A stretch of 64,000 nucleotides of DNA from Lachnospiraceae bacterium (GCA_900759665.1 CAAEWE010000078.1:14850-78849), one strand, 5' to 3'; shown: positions 1-8,001, numbered from the stretch's first letter. Notes: generated from the letters alone by a model not told the origin. Numbers and translations: made by a program.

Positions 1-1
1 G

Positions 2-934
2 GCAAAGCATATTGAACCGGATGAGAATGGGGTGCGGATCGCCCGGCTGGATGAAATGAGCTACCGGCGGAATCTGTGGACACATCAGCCTATTACGGAT
101 TTCTGGCGGGTAGGACCGGGATATGCCAGAAAGCTTGCGCAGGTGGGTCTATATACCATGGGAGATGTGGCACGCTGTTCTATTGGAAAGGCCGGCGACT
201 ATTATAATGTGGATCTGCTTTACAAGCTGTTTGGGGTGAATGCAGAGCTTCTGATCGATCATGCCTGGGGATGGGAACCCTGCACCATCGCCCAGATCAA
301 AAGCTATCGGCCGTCAACGAATAGTCTTGGTTCCGGTCAGGTATTGTCTTGCCCATATGACTGGGAAAAGGCACGGCTCGTGGTCAAAGAGATGACAGAT
401 CTTCTGGTGCTGGAGCTGGTGGATAAGGGGCTTGTGACGGATCAGATGGTGCTGACAGTGGGGTATGATGTGGACAATCTCCGGCAGGATCAAAAGATGC
501 GGTATCGCGGGGAGGTGACCACGGACCGTTATGGCCGGAAAATACCAAAGCATGCCCACGGTACAGTCAATCTGGGTAGAAAAACCTCGTCCACCCACCT
601 GATCATGGAAGCGGTCCTGTCATTATATGATGATATTGTCAATGAAAAGCTCTTGATCCGGCGGATCAATATTACGGCAAACCATGTGATCCCTGAGGCA
701 GATGCGGAGCGGGAAACACAGTTTGAGCAGCTCAGTCTGTTTGAGGATGTTAAGCAGGAGGAACTTCGCAAACAGCAGGAGGAGCAGGAGCTTGCCAGAG
801 AGAAGCGGATGCAGCATGCAGTGATCGACATTAAAAAGAAATTTGGCAAAAATGCAATTCTCAAAGGAATGAACCTGGAGGAGGGAGCAACCGCCAGAAA
901 CAGGAACAATCAGATTGGAGGGCATCGGGCATGA
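2..934 (+). CDS. Y-family DNA polymerase (UvrX/DinB-like), C-terminal part, cut by the window edge
   Basis: The frame is open from base 2, so the gene begins upstream and about 310 residues are visible. The segment DFWRVGPGYARKLAQVGLYTMGD is the helix-hairpin-helix 'thumb' region typical of UmuC/UvrX polymerases, followed by a little-finger domain that begins near the conserved GSGQVLSCPYDW stretch. The catalytic palm with its metal-binding acidic residues lies outside the window. The tail (residues about 240-290) is a charged, glutamine-rich helix. Such enzymes perform translesion synthesis. The stop overlaps the next gene in an ATGA arrangement, so the two are translationally coupled, as is usual for uvrX-yolD pairs. 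Confidence 0.85.
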   Translation, partial: AKHIEPDENGVRIARLDEMSYRRNLWTHQPITDFWRVGPGYARKLAQVGLYTMGDVARCSIGKAGDYYNVDLLYKLFGVNAELLIDHAWGWEPCTIAQIKSYRPSTNSLGSGQVLSCPYDWEKARLVVKEMTDLLVLELVDKGLVTDQMVLTVGYDVDNLRQDQKMRYRGEVTTDRYGRKIPKHAHGTVNLGRKTSSTHLIMEAVLSLYDDIVNEKLLIRRINITANHVIPEADAERETQFEQLSLFEDVKQEELRKQQEEQELAREKRMQHAVIDIKKKFGKNAILKGMNLEEGATARNRNNQIGGHRA

Positions 935-1362
935 CAGAGTCAGGAGGGGAATCTGCAAAGCTGCAGAAATCATTTCCTTATGAAGATATCGTAAATCTGC
1001 CTCATCACCGTTCCGAGACGCATCCTCATATGTCTATGGAGGAGCGGGCGGCACAGTTTTCTTCCTTTGCCGCATTAACCGGGCATAAGGAGGCAGTGCA
1101 GGAGAAGGCACGCCGCACCAGCAGAAGGATGGAGTTAGATGAGGATCAGAAGGAACGGTTGGATGAAAAGCTGCAGGAGCTTTGCAGAGGGGAAGAAGGA
1201 CGGGAGACAGAATTTACGGTTTTTTATCCCGATGACAAAAAAAGCGGCGGATCTTATGAAAAGGTCCGTGGGGTCCTGAAGCGGATTGATGCCTATGAAA
1301 AAGTGATCTGGCTGGAGGATGGAAAAAGCCTTAAAATATCGGATATTATTGACATTCAGTGA
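931..1362 (+). CDS. YolD-like protein
   Basis: This 143-residue protein overlaps the upstream polymerase gene by 4 bases. It carries the YolD-like signature: an N-terminal segment with MSMEERAAQFSSFAALTGH, then a charged helix, then a small beta-rich domain ending in WLEDGKSLKISDIIDI. YolD proteins sit beside UmuC/UvrX polymerases in many Firmicutes and are thought to act as partners of the polymerase, in place of UmuD; the precise role is not settled. No membrane segment or signal peptide is visible. The call rests on the shared motif plus gene order. Confidence 0.8.
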   Translation: MTESGGESAKLQKSFPYEDIVNLPHHRSETHPHMSMEERAAQFSSFAALTGHKEAVQEKARRTSRRMELDEDQKERLDEKLQELCRGEEGRETEFTVFYPDDKKSGGSYEKVRGVLKRIDAYEKVIWLEDGKSLKISDIIDIQ

Positions 1363-1383
1363 GTGGAAAAGATGTGGGTGTAA

Positions 1384-1412
1384 TTGACGATTTTGTGAAA
1401 AAATGATATGAT
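1384..1412 (+). promoter_or_regulatory. Sigma-A promoter for the cytidylate-kinase-like gene
   Basis: TTGACG at 1384-1389 and TATGAT at 1407-1412 are separated by 17 bases, about 25 bases upstream of the start codon at 1439, which itself follows a GGGAGG ribosome-binding site. Confidence 0.7.
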
Positions 1413-1438
1413 AAATACAAAGAAGGGAGGCGGAAATA

Positions 1439-2035
1439 ATGGAAAAACAATGGATTATTTCAATCAGCAGAGAGTACGGAACAGGTGGACATAAGATTGC
1501 AGAAAAGCTTGCCCAGATATTTGACTTTCCGGTTTATGATCGTGAGCTGTTAGATAATGTGTTCGGAGATGAGGCAAATGTAGAGGAGTGGCGTGAGTGC
1601 GATGAAATGCCTGCACCATTGGCATTTTCCAAGAAGTTTTCCGGCACAAAGAATTCGTCAGAGTATACACTGGCGAAGCGTCAGTTTAATTATCTGCGAA
1701 AGAAAGCCAACGAGGGTGGTTCTTTCGTTGTGGTAGGCCGTTGTTCGGAGTACATTCTGAAGGATTATGCGGGACTGATCCCAATCTTCATTCTGGGAGA
1801 TGAGGATGTCAAGGTAAAGCAGGTTATGGAGAGCCGCAATTTCACAGAAAAGGAAGCGAAGGCAGCACTTGCCCGTCACAATAGATTGAGAAAGAGATAT
1901 CACAACAGCTATTGCGAGGGCAAATGGGGAGATTCCAGATGCTATGATATCTGTATCAACAGCAGCCGGTTAGGTTTTGATGGTACGGTGAAGTTCCTGG
2001 AGGAGTATATCCGGGAAAGAATGAAACAGGATTAG
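1439..2035 (+). CDS. Cytidylate kinase-like family protein
   Basis: The 198-residue protein opens with WIISISREYGTGGHKIAEKLA, a P-loop variant characteristic of the cytidylate-kinase-like family (PF13189), followed by YDRELLDNV and a VVVGRCSEYIL strand. The canonical Walker A lysine-serine pair is replaced by GTGGH, as in other family members, so real nucleoside-monophosphate kinase activity is uncertain. It is cytosolic, with its own promoter just upstream. It is too divergent and lacks the cytidylate kinase core to be the essential Cmk; a regulatory or other phosphotransfer role is possible. Confidence 0.8.
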   Translation: MEKQWIISISREYGTGGHKIAEKLAQIFDFPVYDRELLDNVFGDEANVEEWRECDEMPAPLAFSKKFSGTKNSSEYTLAKRQFNYLRKKANEGGSFVVVGRCSEYILKDYAGLIPIFILGDEDVKVKQVMESRNFTEKEAKAALARHNRLRKRYHNSYCEGKWGDSRCYDICINSSRLGFDGTVKFLEEYIRERMKQD

Positions 2036-2096
2036 TACGACGAAATAAAGATTTTGATATGACATATTCGCCGGATTTTGGTGAGTTATTAGGAGG

Positions 2097-2137
2097 CTGC
2101 CGGTTTGTTACTGCTTTGGGCGATAACATTCCGGCAG
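2097..2137 (+). repeat. Symmetrical inverted repeat in the nth leader
   Basis: CTGCCGG at 2097-2103 pairs with CCGGCAG at 2131-2137, and TGTTA (2106-2110) pairs with TAACA (2124-2128), with a symmetrical TT/TT internal loop between them. The hairpin ends 38 bases before the nth start codon. No clean T-run follows, so it is not an ordinary terminator; it may be a leader RNA structure or an operator. Confidence 0.45.
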
Positions 2138-2175
2138 TCGTTGTATTCACGTTTTGTAAAAACAGGAGAGAACAG

Positions 2176-2814
2176 ATGACAAAGAAGCAGAGGGCATTAG
2201 AGATCATAGAACGGTTAAAAAAAGAATATCCGGATGCAGCATGTACGCTGGATTATGAGGAGGCGTGGAAGCTGCTTGTCAGTGTGCGTCTGGCGGCTCA
2301 GTGCACGGACGCCCGCGTGAATGTGATCGTAAAGGGGTTGTTTGAGAAATACCCGGATGTCAATGCACTGGCGGAGGCAGAGGTCAGTGATATTGAGGAG
2401 ATTGTGCGGCCATGCGGACTTGGTAAGAGCAAGGCGAGGGATATCAGTGCCTGTATGAAGATGCTGCGGGATGAGCACGATGGCAGGGTACCGGATGATT
2501 TTGACGCTCTTTTGAAGCTGCCGGGAGTGGGTCGCAAAAGTGCCAATCTGATCATGGGAGATGTCTTTGGCAAGCCCGCCATTGTGACAGATACCCATTG
2601 CATCCGTCTGTCCAACCGTATGGGACTGGTAGACGGGATCAAGGATCCCAAAAAGGTTGAGATGGCATTATGGAAGATCATTCCTCCGGAGGAAGGCAGT
2701 GATTTTTGTCATCGTCTGGTGATCCATGGACGTGAGGTATGTACGGCCAGAACGAAGCCGTATTGTGACAAGTGCTGTCTGGCAGATATCTGTCCGAAAA
2801 ATGGGATAGAATAA
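2176..2814 (+). CDS. nth: Endonuclease III (DNA glycosylase/AP lyase)
   Basis: The 212-residue protein removes oxidised pyrimidines and cuts the abasic site. The helix-hairpin-helix LPGVGRKSANLIMGD contains the catalytic lysine, and the catalytic aspartate is in VTDTHCIRLSNR. Four C-terminal cysteines form the 4Fe-4S loop. The frame is open further upstream to 2059, but ATG 2176 follows AGGAGA and gives the family's usual length. One oddity is the spacing of the cysteines, C-X7-C-X2-C-X5-C rather than the common C-X6-C-X2-C-X5-C. It is preceded by a strong inverted repeat and followed by a long AT-rich gap. Confidence 0.93.
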   Translation: MTKKQRALEIIERLKKEYPDAACTLDYEEAWKLLVSVRLAAQCTDARVNVIVKGLFEKYPDVNALAEAEVSDIEEIVRPCGLGKSKARDISACMKMLRDEHDGRVPDDFDALLKLPGVGRKSANLIMGDVFGKPAIVTDTHCIRLSNRMGLVDGIKDPKKVEMALWKIIPPEEGSDFCHRLVIHGREVCTARTKPYCDKCCLADICPKNGIE

Positions 2815-2827
2815 AAGCGTGAAAGGA

Positions 2828-3050
2828 ATGCAAAAATATTTTGATACACAGATCAGGGATGCATTGGATGACCTGTGATGGCAAAACATTGCAGGATATG
2901 GAGAAAATGACATCACAGGAATGTGTTTTTGATTATTATTCCGTCTTTTTTAGTTTGCATAGAATGATCAAAAGAGAAGATACTGATAAAAAAACATCAA
3001 TTACAGAATTGACGTTTCAGGAAGAAGAAGGTATGCTAATTGATAGTTAG
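2828..3050 (+). pseudogene. Possible frameshifted small ORF between nth and the DUF3793 gene
   Basis: A 16-codon ORF starts at ATG 2828 behind GAAAGG and stops at 2878. A second frame is open up to 3050 and from about 2877 reads DGKTLQDMEKMTSQECVFDY. Joined by a frameshift near 2876 the two would make a protein of roughly 73 residues. I do not recognise the product. The 3' part overlaps the promoter of the next gene, which argues that whatever was coded here is degraded or that the frame is chance. Confidence 0.2.
3009..3037 (+). promoter_or_regulatory. Promoter for the DUF3793 gene
   Basis: TTGACG (3009-3014) and TATGCT (3032-3037) are spaced by 17 bases, placing the transcription start near 3044, about 97 bases upstream of the gene at 3141. 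Confidence 0.6.
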
Positions 3051-3060
3051 GTAAAACTAA
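3047..3060 (+). promoter_or_regulatory. DtxR/MntR-type operator-like palindrome
   Basis: TTAG-GTAAAA-CTAA is an inverted repeat with a 6-base centre. It matches 12 of 14 positions of the idealised TTAGGTTAACCTAA form seen for DtxR-family metal regulators (consensus recalled, not searched). It lies 10-23 bases downstream of the -10 box, where a bound repressor would block transcription. The regulator itself is not in the window. Confidence 0.4.
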
Positions 3061-3140
3061 CCACGAGAAGCATAGGCTAACAAATACTAAAGGATATATT
3101 AATTTAGATCATTTTATTAGAAATAGACGGAGGAGCAGGA

Positions 3141-3749
3141 ATGAGTCAGGGATTAACGAAAATACTGCAAACTATGGATGGCACCAGTCTTGAAATGAGG
3201 ATCGCATATCAGTGCGCTCCGCTTCTGGCGGGTTTAAAACCATCCAATCTGCTGATGCTGCGGGAAAGAGAAGTCTCTTATGTACAGTGGATGTTAAAGC
3301 AGGCGGGAATATCCTATTTTATAGTGGCACAGGAGCAGGGAAAGGCGGCAGTTATTTTATATAATAAGGGTGAACTGCAGAGGTACCTGGTACAGGATCA
3401 AGTGGCAAAGGGTCTGAAAAAAATGGGTTACCGGGAACTGTCTCTGGGGAAGGTTCTTTATGTATTTCGCAGACATTATGAGGCATTCCTGCGGGGAGAA
3501 ACAGATTTCCCTCATGAAATGGGATTTTTGCTGGGATATCCGGTTGAGGATGTGGAAGGTTTTATCCGTAACGAAGGTCAGAACTGCTTATATACCGGTG
3601 ATTGGAAAGTCTACGATAATCTTACCGAAAAACTCACCTTATTTGGAAAATTTGAAGCAGCCAGAGAGAGTTTGTTGAAAATGATCTCTGGAGGAATGGG
3701 AATTCTCGATATCATGAAGGATCAGCGTCTCCAGCAGCCGGTAGCATGA
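3141..3749 (+). CDS. DUF3793 family protein
   Basis: The 202-residue cytosolic protein has the features of DUF3793: an N-terminal half with CAPLLAGLKPSNLL, a central helix LKKMGYRELSLGKVL, and the hallmark FPHEMGFLLGYPVEDVEGFI followed by NCLYTGDWKVY. Start ATG 3141 follows GGAGGAG. The biochemical function of the family is unknown; in other Clostridia such genes often lie near ferrous-iron transport or flavodoxin genes, which fits the metal-regulator-like operator found upstream here. No iron genes adjoin it in this window. Confidence 0.8.
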   Translation: MSQGLTKILQTMDGTSLEMRIAYQCAPLLAGLKPSNLLMLREREVSYVQWMLKQAGISYFIVAQEQGKAAVILYNKGELQRYLVQDQVAKGLKKMGYRELSLGKVLYVFRRHYEAFLRGETDFPHEMGFLLGYPVEDVEGFIRNEGQNCLYTGDWKVYDNLTEKLTLFGKFEAARESLLKMISGGMGILDIMKDQRLQQPVA

Positions 3750-3760
3750 ATGTAGCGCTT

Positions 3761-3790
3761 AAACTTCCCGCAATAAAGTGTGGGAAGTTT
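3761..3790 (+). terminator. Hairpin after the DUF3793 gene
   Basis: AAACTTCCC (3761-3769) pairs with GGGAAGTTT (3782-3790), extended inward by a G-T and a C-G pair. The following GGGGGCATT lacks a T-run, so termination here is doubtful; a better terminator follows at 3824. Confidence 0.35.
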
Positions 3791-3823
3791 GGGGGCATTA
3801 TTAAAAATATACAAAGTAAATGG

Positions 3824-3869
3824 AAATATTCATAGGTGGATTGTAGTATCTGTCTATGGATATTTTTTT
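3824..3869 (+). terminator. Intrinsic terminator of the DUF3793 unit
   Basis: AAATATTCATAG (3824-3835) pairs with CTATGGATATTT (3854-3865) with one G-T pair, and the right arm runs into a tract of seven T residues ending at 3869. Confidence 0.6.
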
Positions 3870-3929
3870 GTGGGTGGACTATCATTAATAGGAATGTGTG
3901 TATTATAGATAGAAAGGCGTGAAATATAG

Positions 3930-4580
3930 ATGAAATACGATTTAGTAGTTTTTGATATGGACGGAACGATTTTAAATACATTGGAGGATCTGGCGGATAG
4001 TCTGAATGTGACGCTGGAGCATTTCGGCTACCCGCAGCACACCATTGAGGAGGTTTGTTCTTTTGTGGGAAACGGAATCCGTCTGCTGATCGAGAGAGGT
4101 GTGCCGAAGGGGCTTTCAACGGAGGAGATTGATCAGGTTTTTGATTATTTTATGGAATATTATCAGGTGCATTGTGCGGATAAAACAAAGCCTTACGAGG
4201 GCATTGAGGAGACGATATGCAGGCTTCGGTCTGCGGGCATCAGGACAGCAGTCGTGTCTAATAAGGCGGATTGTGCTGTAAAGGAGCTGGCGGAGAAGTA
4301 TTTTAGCGGTTTGTTTGATGTGGCAGTTGGTGAACGTAAAGGGATCTCTAAAAAACCGGCTCCGGATGGAGTCGATGACGTATTAAAACAGTTAGGGATC
4401 CCAAGAGAAAAAGCGGTTTATGTGGGGGACTCGGAGGTGGATGTTGCCACGGCCCGGAACGCCCATATGGACAGTCTGATCGTGGAATGGGGATTCCGAA
4501 AAGCAGACTTTTTGCGCGAGAAGGGTGCCAGAATATTGATCAAAAAACCGGAAGAAATTCTTTCTTATTGTTTGGACTGA
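3930..4580 (+). CDS. HAD-family hydrolase, phosphoglycolate-phosphatase-like
   Basis: The 216-residue protein has the four HAD motifs: VVFDMDGTIL (nucleophile D9 and acid D11), VVSNK (motif II), the lysine in KGISKKPAPDG (motif III), and YVGDSEVDVATARNA (motif IV). An alpha-helical cap of the Gph/PGMB type fills residues about 15-85. It is a cytosolic phosphatase acting on a small phosphorylated metabolite; the substrate (2-phosphoglycolate, a sugar phosphate or a nucleotide) cannot be read from the sequence. It appears to be a single-gene unit, flanked by terminators at 3824 and 4585. Confidence 0.85.
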   Translation: MKYDLVVFDMDGTILNTLEDLADSLNVTLEHFGYPQHTIEEVCSFVGNGIRLLIERGVPKGLSTEEIDQVFDYFMEYYQVHCADKTKPYEGIEETICRLRSAGIRTAVVSNKADCAVKELAEKYFSGLFDVAVGERKGISKKPAPDGVDDVLKQLGIPREKAVYVGDSEVDVATARNAHMDSLIVEWGFRKADFLREKGARILIKKPEEILSYCLD

Positions 4581-4584
4581 TATC

Positions 4585-4606
4585 CGGTAAATATTACCGT
4601 ATTTTT
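4585..4606 (+). terminator. Short terminator after the HAD gene
   Basis: CGGTAA (4585-4590) and TTACCG (4594-4599) form a small hairpin with a 3-base loop, followed by TATTTTT. Confidence 0.4.
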
Positions 4607-4682
4607 GGCATGTTCGTCGTATTGTTGTGGAAAACAGGGAAAAAGAACGAAAAAGTTGTGTAAAATATGCGGAAAAAAGGGG

Positions 4683-4711
4683 CTGACTTTTCTTTGGAAA
4701 AGTTGTATGAT
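4683..4711 (+). promoter_or_regulatory. Promoter for the L,D-transpeptidase gene
   Basis: CTGACT (4683-4688), 17 bases, TATGAT (4706-4711). The start codon is 62 bases downstream of the -10 box. Confidence 0.5.
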
Positions 4712-4772
4712 ATAAACTGGTTTGTGTAAAAGTAAATTGATTCATTGATAGGAAAAGAGGATTAGGGGACAC

Positions 4773-6254
4773 ATGAAGAAAAATTGGTTAGTTCGGGTTG
4801 TATTTGGAATTGCGGGAGTGCTGATCGTAGCAGTGATCGCAGTTTTAATCTGGCAGAAAGGATATTATGGAAAGCGCTGGTATGGCAATACGACCATTAA
4901 CGGAGTTGACGTCTCGAAGCAGACTCTGACAGAATCGAAGCAGAAGCTGATCGAGGCTCATAAAGATTATAGTCTGACCATTACTGCCAGAGAGGGTGGA
5001 AGCCTGACGATCAATGGGAGTGATATAGATTATAAATTTGATATTGGTTCACAGTTTGACGATCTTTTTGACAGACAGCATGACGCCATGTCTTTCTTTG
5101 GCAAAAAGAGAGAGTATACCATGGATTATGATGTGGATTACAATGCCAAAAAAGTCGCAAAGATCGCATCGGAATCTGCATTGATGACAGGGGACGGTTA
5201 TAAGATCAGGAAGCCGGTAAATGCTCATGTGAAGTATTCTACAGAGAAGAATCAATATGAGTGCATAGCAGAAAAGCTGGGAAATAAGCTGAAAAAGAAA
5301 GCATTTATCCGGGCAATCGAAGATACGCTTCAGAAGGCACAGACAGAAATGGATCTCACGGATGAAAAACTATTTCCGGATGTGTATAAGGCACCAAAGA
5401 TCACTTCAAAGGATGAGGAGCTTCAGACAGCATTATCTGCATGCAACAATGCAGCGATCCGCTTTATTAAGTGGAATATGGGAGAAGGTGTGACAGAGCA
5501 GATTACGCCGGAGGAGATTTCCAAATGGATTACATATAAAAACGGAAAGATAAAGTATGACCAGACGGCAATTTCCGATTGGATCGAAGCTTTCTGCCTA
5601 AAATATAAAACGGTTGGCAAGACAAGAACCATCAAGGATCACAATGGAAAAAATGTGGAGATCTATGGCGGTGATTATGGCTGGCAGATGGATTATGAAA
5701 AGACATTAAATCAGGCATTAAAAGCATTAAAGAAACCGATCAACGCAGATCTTACGGAGGCATATATCAATGATCCGGGTGTGGAGAATCAGAAAGCATT
5801 GACGATCAAATGTAAAGTAGAATATCTCAACACCGCATTCCGGAAGGATTATGAGAATTTTGCGGTAGATTGGGATACGCAGAATTATACAGAGATTTCA
5901 ATTGCAGATCAGATGGTGTATGTATTTCGAAATGGAAAGGTTGCATATTCCTGCAAGACCATCAGCGGCAGACCGGTGGAGGGCAGATCTACACCGACAG
6001 GAGCTTACTTTATTAAAGAGCATAATACCCATCGTGTGTTAAAGGGAGAAAACTATGAGACGCCTGTAGACAGCTGGGTGCGTATTACCTGGTCAGGTAC
6101 AGGCTTCCATGCAGCTCCATGGCAGAGCTGGTCTTCGTGGACAAAGGATTATTATAAGGTGAGAGGGTCTCACGGATGTTTGAATCTGGAACCATCCGTA
6201 GCCAAAAAGATTTATGATATGGTGAAGTATCGGGAAGCAGTATTTATTCATTGA
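4773..6254 (+). CDS. L,D-transpeptidase (YkuD domain) with membrane anchor
   Basis: The 493-residue protein starts with a single hydrophobic helix (residues about 7-27, basic before it), so the rest is outside the membrane. Two repeats resembling the putative peptidoglycan-binding domain found in such enzymes (PG_binding_4) follow from about 35 to 340. The C-terminal 120 residues are a YkuD domain: FHAAPW supplies the conserved histidine and RGSHGCLNL the catalytic cysteine C469. Such enzymes make 3-3 cross-links in the cell wall or attach proteins to it. It has its own promoter and ends at a bidirectional terminator shared with the convergent SPFH gene. Confidence 0.9.
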   Translation: MKKNWLVRVVFGIAGVLIVAVIAVLIWQKGYYGKRWYGNTTINGVDVSKQTLTESKQKLIEAHKDYSLTITAREGGSLTINGSDIDYKFDIGSQFDDLFDRQHDAMSFFGKKREYTMDYDVDYNAKKVAKIASESALMTGDGYKIRKPVNAHVKYSTEKNQYECIAEKLGNKLKKKAFIRAIEDTLQKAQTEMDLTDEKLFPDVYKAPKITSKDEELQTALSACNNAAIRFIKWNMGEGVTEQITPEEISKWITYKNGKIKYDQTAISDWIEAFCLKYKTVGKTRTIKDHNGKNVEIYGGDYGWQMDYEKTLNQALKALKKPINADLTEAYINDPGVENQKALTIKCKVEYLNTAFRKDYENFAVDWDTQNYTEISIADQMVYVFRNGKVAYSCKTISGRPVEGRSTPTGAYFIKEHNTHRVLKGENYETPVDSWVRITWSGTGFHAAPWQSWSSWTKDYYKVRGSHGCLNLEPSVAKKIYDMVKYREAVFIH

Positions 6255-6273
6255 TCAAATAATAATACAAAAT

Positions 6274-6315
6274 AAAAAGCGAACCGTTTCGAGAAATCGA
6301 GATGGCTCGCTTTTT
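6274..6315. terminator. Bidirectional terminator between convergent genes
   Basis: AAAAAGCGA (6274-6282) pairs with TCGCTTTTT (6307-6315), and an inner stem TCGA-GAAA-TCGA (6289-6300) closes with a GNRA-type loop. The A-run and T-run serve both strands. Confidence 0.8.
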
Positions 6316-6369
6316 GTCCTATAGCAGGATTTTTAAGATGCAGTTGCCTGACATCCGGTATATGGTGCT

Positions 6370-7713
6370 CTACCGGATATCATTATCATCAAAAGGATCG
6401 CCACATTCCGGACAGAATTTTGGTGGATGGTGTGGATCCTCCGGCTCCCAGCCACATTTGTCGCACTTATAAAGAGGTGCTCCGGCAGGTTTTTTGGCAC
6501 CACATTCGGAACAAAACTTACCGGTATTTACGGCACCACAGGAACAGGTCCAGCCTACAGCAGGAGCCGGTTTTGGAGCACCGCACTGAGAACAGAATTT
6601 ACTGGTATTGACAGTGCCGCAGGAACAGGTCCAGCTGCCGGCAGAGGCGGCGGATGAACTGCTCGCTGCAGGAGTGGCGGCAGGTGTTGCCTGTGTCTGC
6701 TCAGCCTGCATTTGGAACAGAGAGCCGGCATTGATGCCGCCGGCCTGATTTGCCATATTCATGCCGGCAAAGGCCATCATTGGTCCTGTTGATGTATTGG
6801 CAGCAGCAGATTTCATTGCTTCTGCCTGTGCTTCCGTCAGTGTAGCAGCTGCCATGCCCGGATTGCGCATTACAGCGGTACGCTGGAGGTTTTTGATCAT
6901 ATCTTCGTCTTCCTTCGGAGCGGTGATGCTGTTGACACCAAAGGAAACAATTTCAATACCACGAAGTTTTGCCCATTTTTCGGAGAGGATCTTGTTCAGT
7001 GCATCTGCCATTTCTGTGGTGTGGGCAGGAACAGCACTGTAGCGGATGCCCATAGCGGAAATTTCTGCAAAAGCAGGTTGTAATGCAGTCATTAATTCTG
7101 ATTTTAACTGTCCGTCAATCTCATCACGTTTGTATTCCTCTACAATATTACCGCAGACATTTGTGTAAAAGAGAATTGGATCTACGATCCGGTAGGAATA
7201 TTCTCCGTTACAGCGGACGGTAATATCTACGTCAAGTCCGATATTCTGATCCACGACGCGGAATGGGATCGGATTTGGAGTGCCGTATTTGTTGCCCATC
7301 AGCTCCTTCGTGTTGAAGAAATAGATACGCTGGTCTTTGCCGGCATCGCCACCGAAGGTAATACGGCTGCCGATTTCTGAAAATGTATTTAATATGCTTT
7401 TTCCAAGAGGTCCGCAGAATAAGCTTGGTTCCGTGGAGGTATCATATAAAAACTGACCTGCCTCTCCGCAGAATTCCACGACCTTTCCCTGATCTACAAT
7501 GATCATACACTGTCCTTCGTTGACAGCGATCACGGAGCCATTTGAAATAATGTTGTCATTGCCGTTGTTTTTGGTTCCAAACTTGCCCTTGGTGCGTTTA
7601 AATCCCCTTGTCACCAGAACATTGGCATCCAGTGAATCGCAGTAAAAATATTCCTTCCACTGGTCAGCCATTGTACCGCGGATCGCTCCGCCGATTGCTT
7701 TGATCAATCCCAT
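6370..7713 (-). CDS. SPFH-domain protein with C-terminal zinc ribbons (YdjI-like)
   Basis: The chosen start, ATG at 7713, gives MGLIKAIGGAIRGTMADQWKE, the usual beginning of this family; the open frame extends to 7797 but that part overlaps an intergenic repeat. The ribosome-binding site GGAAAGGG lies about 13 bases upstream. The 447-residue protein has an SPFH/band-7-like core (about 30-300), an alanine/methionine-rich linker, and at the C terminus three cysteine knots: two CSCG-X10-CSXCG units and one CDKCG-X12-CPECG. Homologues called 'virion core protein-like' are cytosolic or membrane-associated; their function is not established. Confidence 0.85.
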   Translation of the reverse strand: MGLIKAIGGAIRGTMADQWKEYFYCDSLDANVLVTRGFKRTKGKFGTKNNGNDNIISNGSVIAVNEGQCMIIVDQGKVVEFCGEAGQFLYDTSTEPSLFCGPLGKSILNTFSEIGSRITFGGDAGKDQRIYFFNTKELMGNKYGTPNPIPFRVVDQNIGLDVDITVRCNGEYSYRIVDPILFYTNVCGNIVEEYKRDEIDGQLKSELMTALQPAFAEISAMGIRYSAVPAHTTEMADALNKILSEKWAKLRGIEIVSFGVNSITAPKEDEDMIKNLQRTAVMRNPGMAAATLTEAQAEAMKSAAANTSTGPMMAFAGMNMANQAGGINAGSLFQMQAEQTQATPAATPAASSSSAASAGSWTCSCGTVNTSKFCSQCGAPKPAPAVGWTCSCGAVNTGKFCSECGAKKPAGAPLYKCDKCGWEPEDPHHPPKFCPECGDPFDDNDIR

Positions 7714-7790
7714 GTAATCGTACCATACCCTTTCCGATGCCGCGTTTGTGACAGGCGGCATATCGTTGCCTGATTTACGTGCAATAATAT

Positions 7791-7829
7791 GATGCAAGGG
7801 TCAAAATACCTTTTGACACTCATGTCATA
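7791..7829 (+). repeat. Dispersed palindromic repeat, copy A
   Basis: This copy contains GATGCAAGGGTCAAAA followed by CCTTTTGACACT and TGTCATAAT. The core GTCAAAA-N-TTTTGAC is an inverted repeat. Related copies occur at 9486-9528 and 35482-35523, all in intergenic DNA. Confidence 0.6.
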
Positions 7830-7951
7830 ATATAAATGATTATAATGCAGGGGACAGGATTATGTTGCCCCTGTATCATAATTATAATGGTTATTGTCTA
7901 AAAAGTCTATGAAAATGTAGAAGGCGTTACGGAAAGACATTTGTGGGAGAG

Positions 7952-8001
7952 GCCGCCTGCGGATCACCGTCTGGAACGCAGGTGGACTGTGCGGCTTTTT
8001 T
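7952..8001 (+). terminator. Terminator-like hairpin in the metY leader
   Basis: GCCGC (7952-7956) pairs with GCGGC (7991-7995), and CTGCG (7957-7961) pairs with CGCAG (7977-7981) within it, leaving a bulge of about 9 bases on the 3' side. Six T residues follow immediately. It lies about 120 bases upstream of metY, so it is either an attenuator for that gene or the end of a small RNA from the same gap. Confidence 0.55.

Noticed and set aside
2059..2175. N-terminal extension of endonuclease III to 2059
   Set aside because: The extension is unlike the family, contains the inverted repeat, and ATG 2176 has a good ribosome-binding site.
2841..3050. 69-codon ORF starting TTG 2841 as an intact gene
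   Set aside because: It has no ribosome-binding site, and its 3' end is covered by the promoter and start of the metal-operator region. Kept only as a possible frameshifted remnant.
7956..7996. T-box-like string (AGGTGGACTGTGCGG) in the metY leader
   Set aside because: It resembles the AGGGTGGNACCGCG core only loosely, and the TGGA lies on the 3' arm of the terminator-like hairpin, not on the 5' side as in real T-boxes. No stem I or specifier loop was recognisable.
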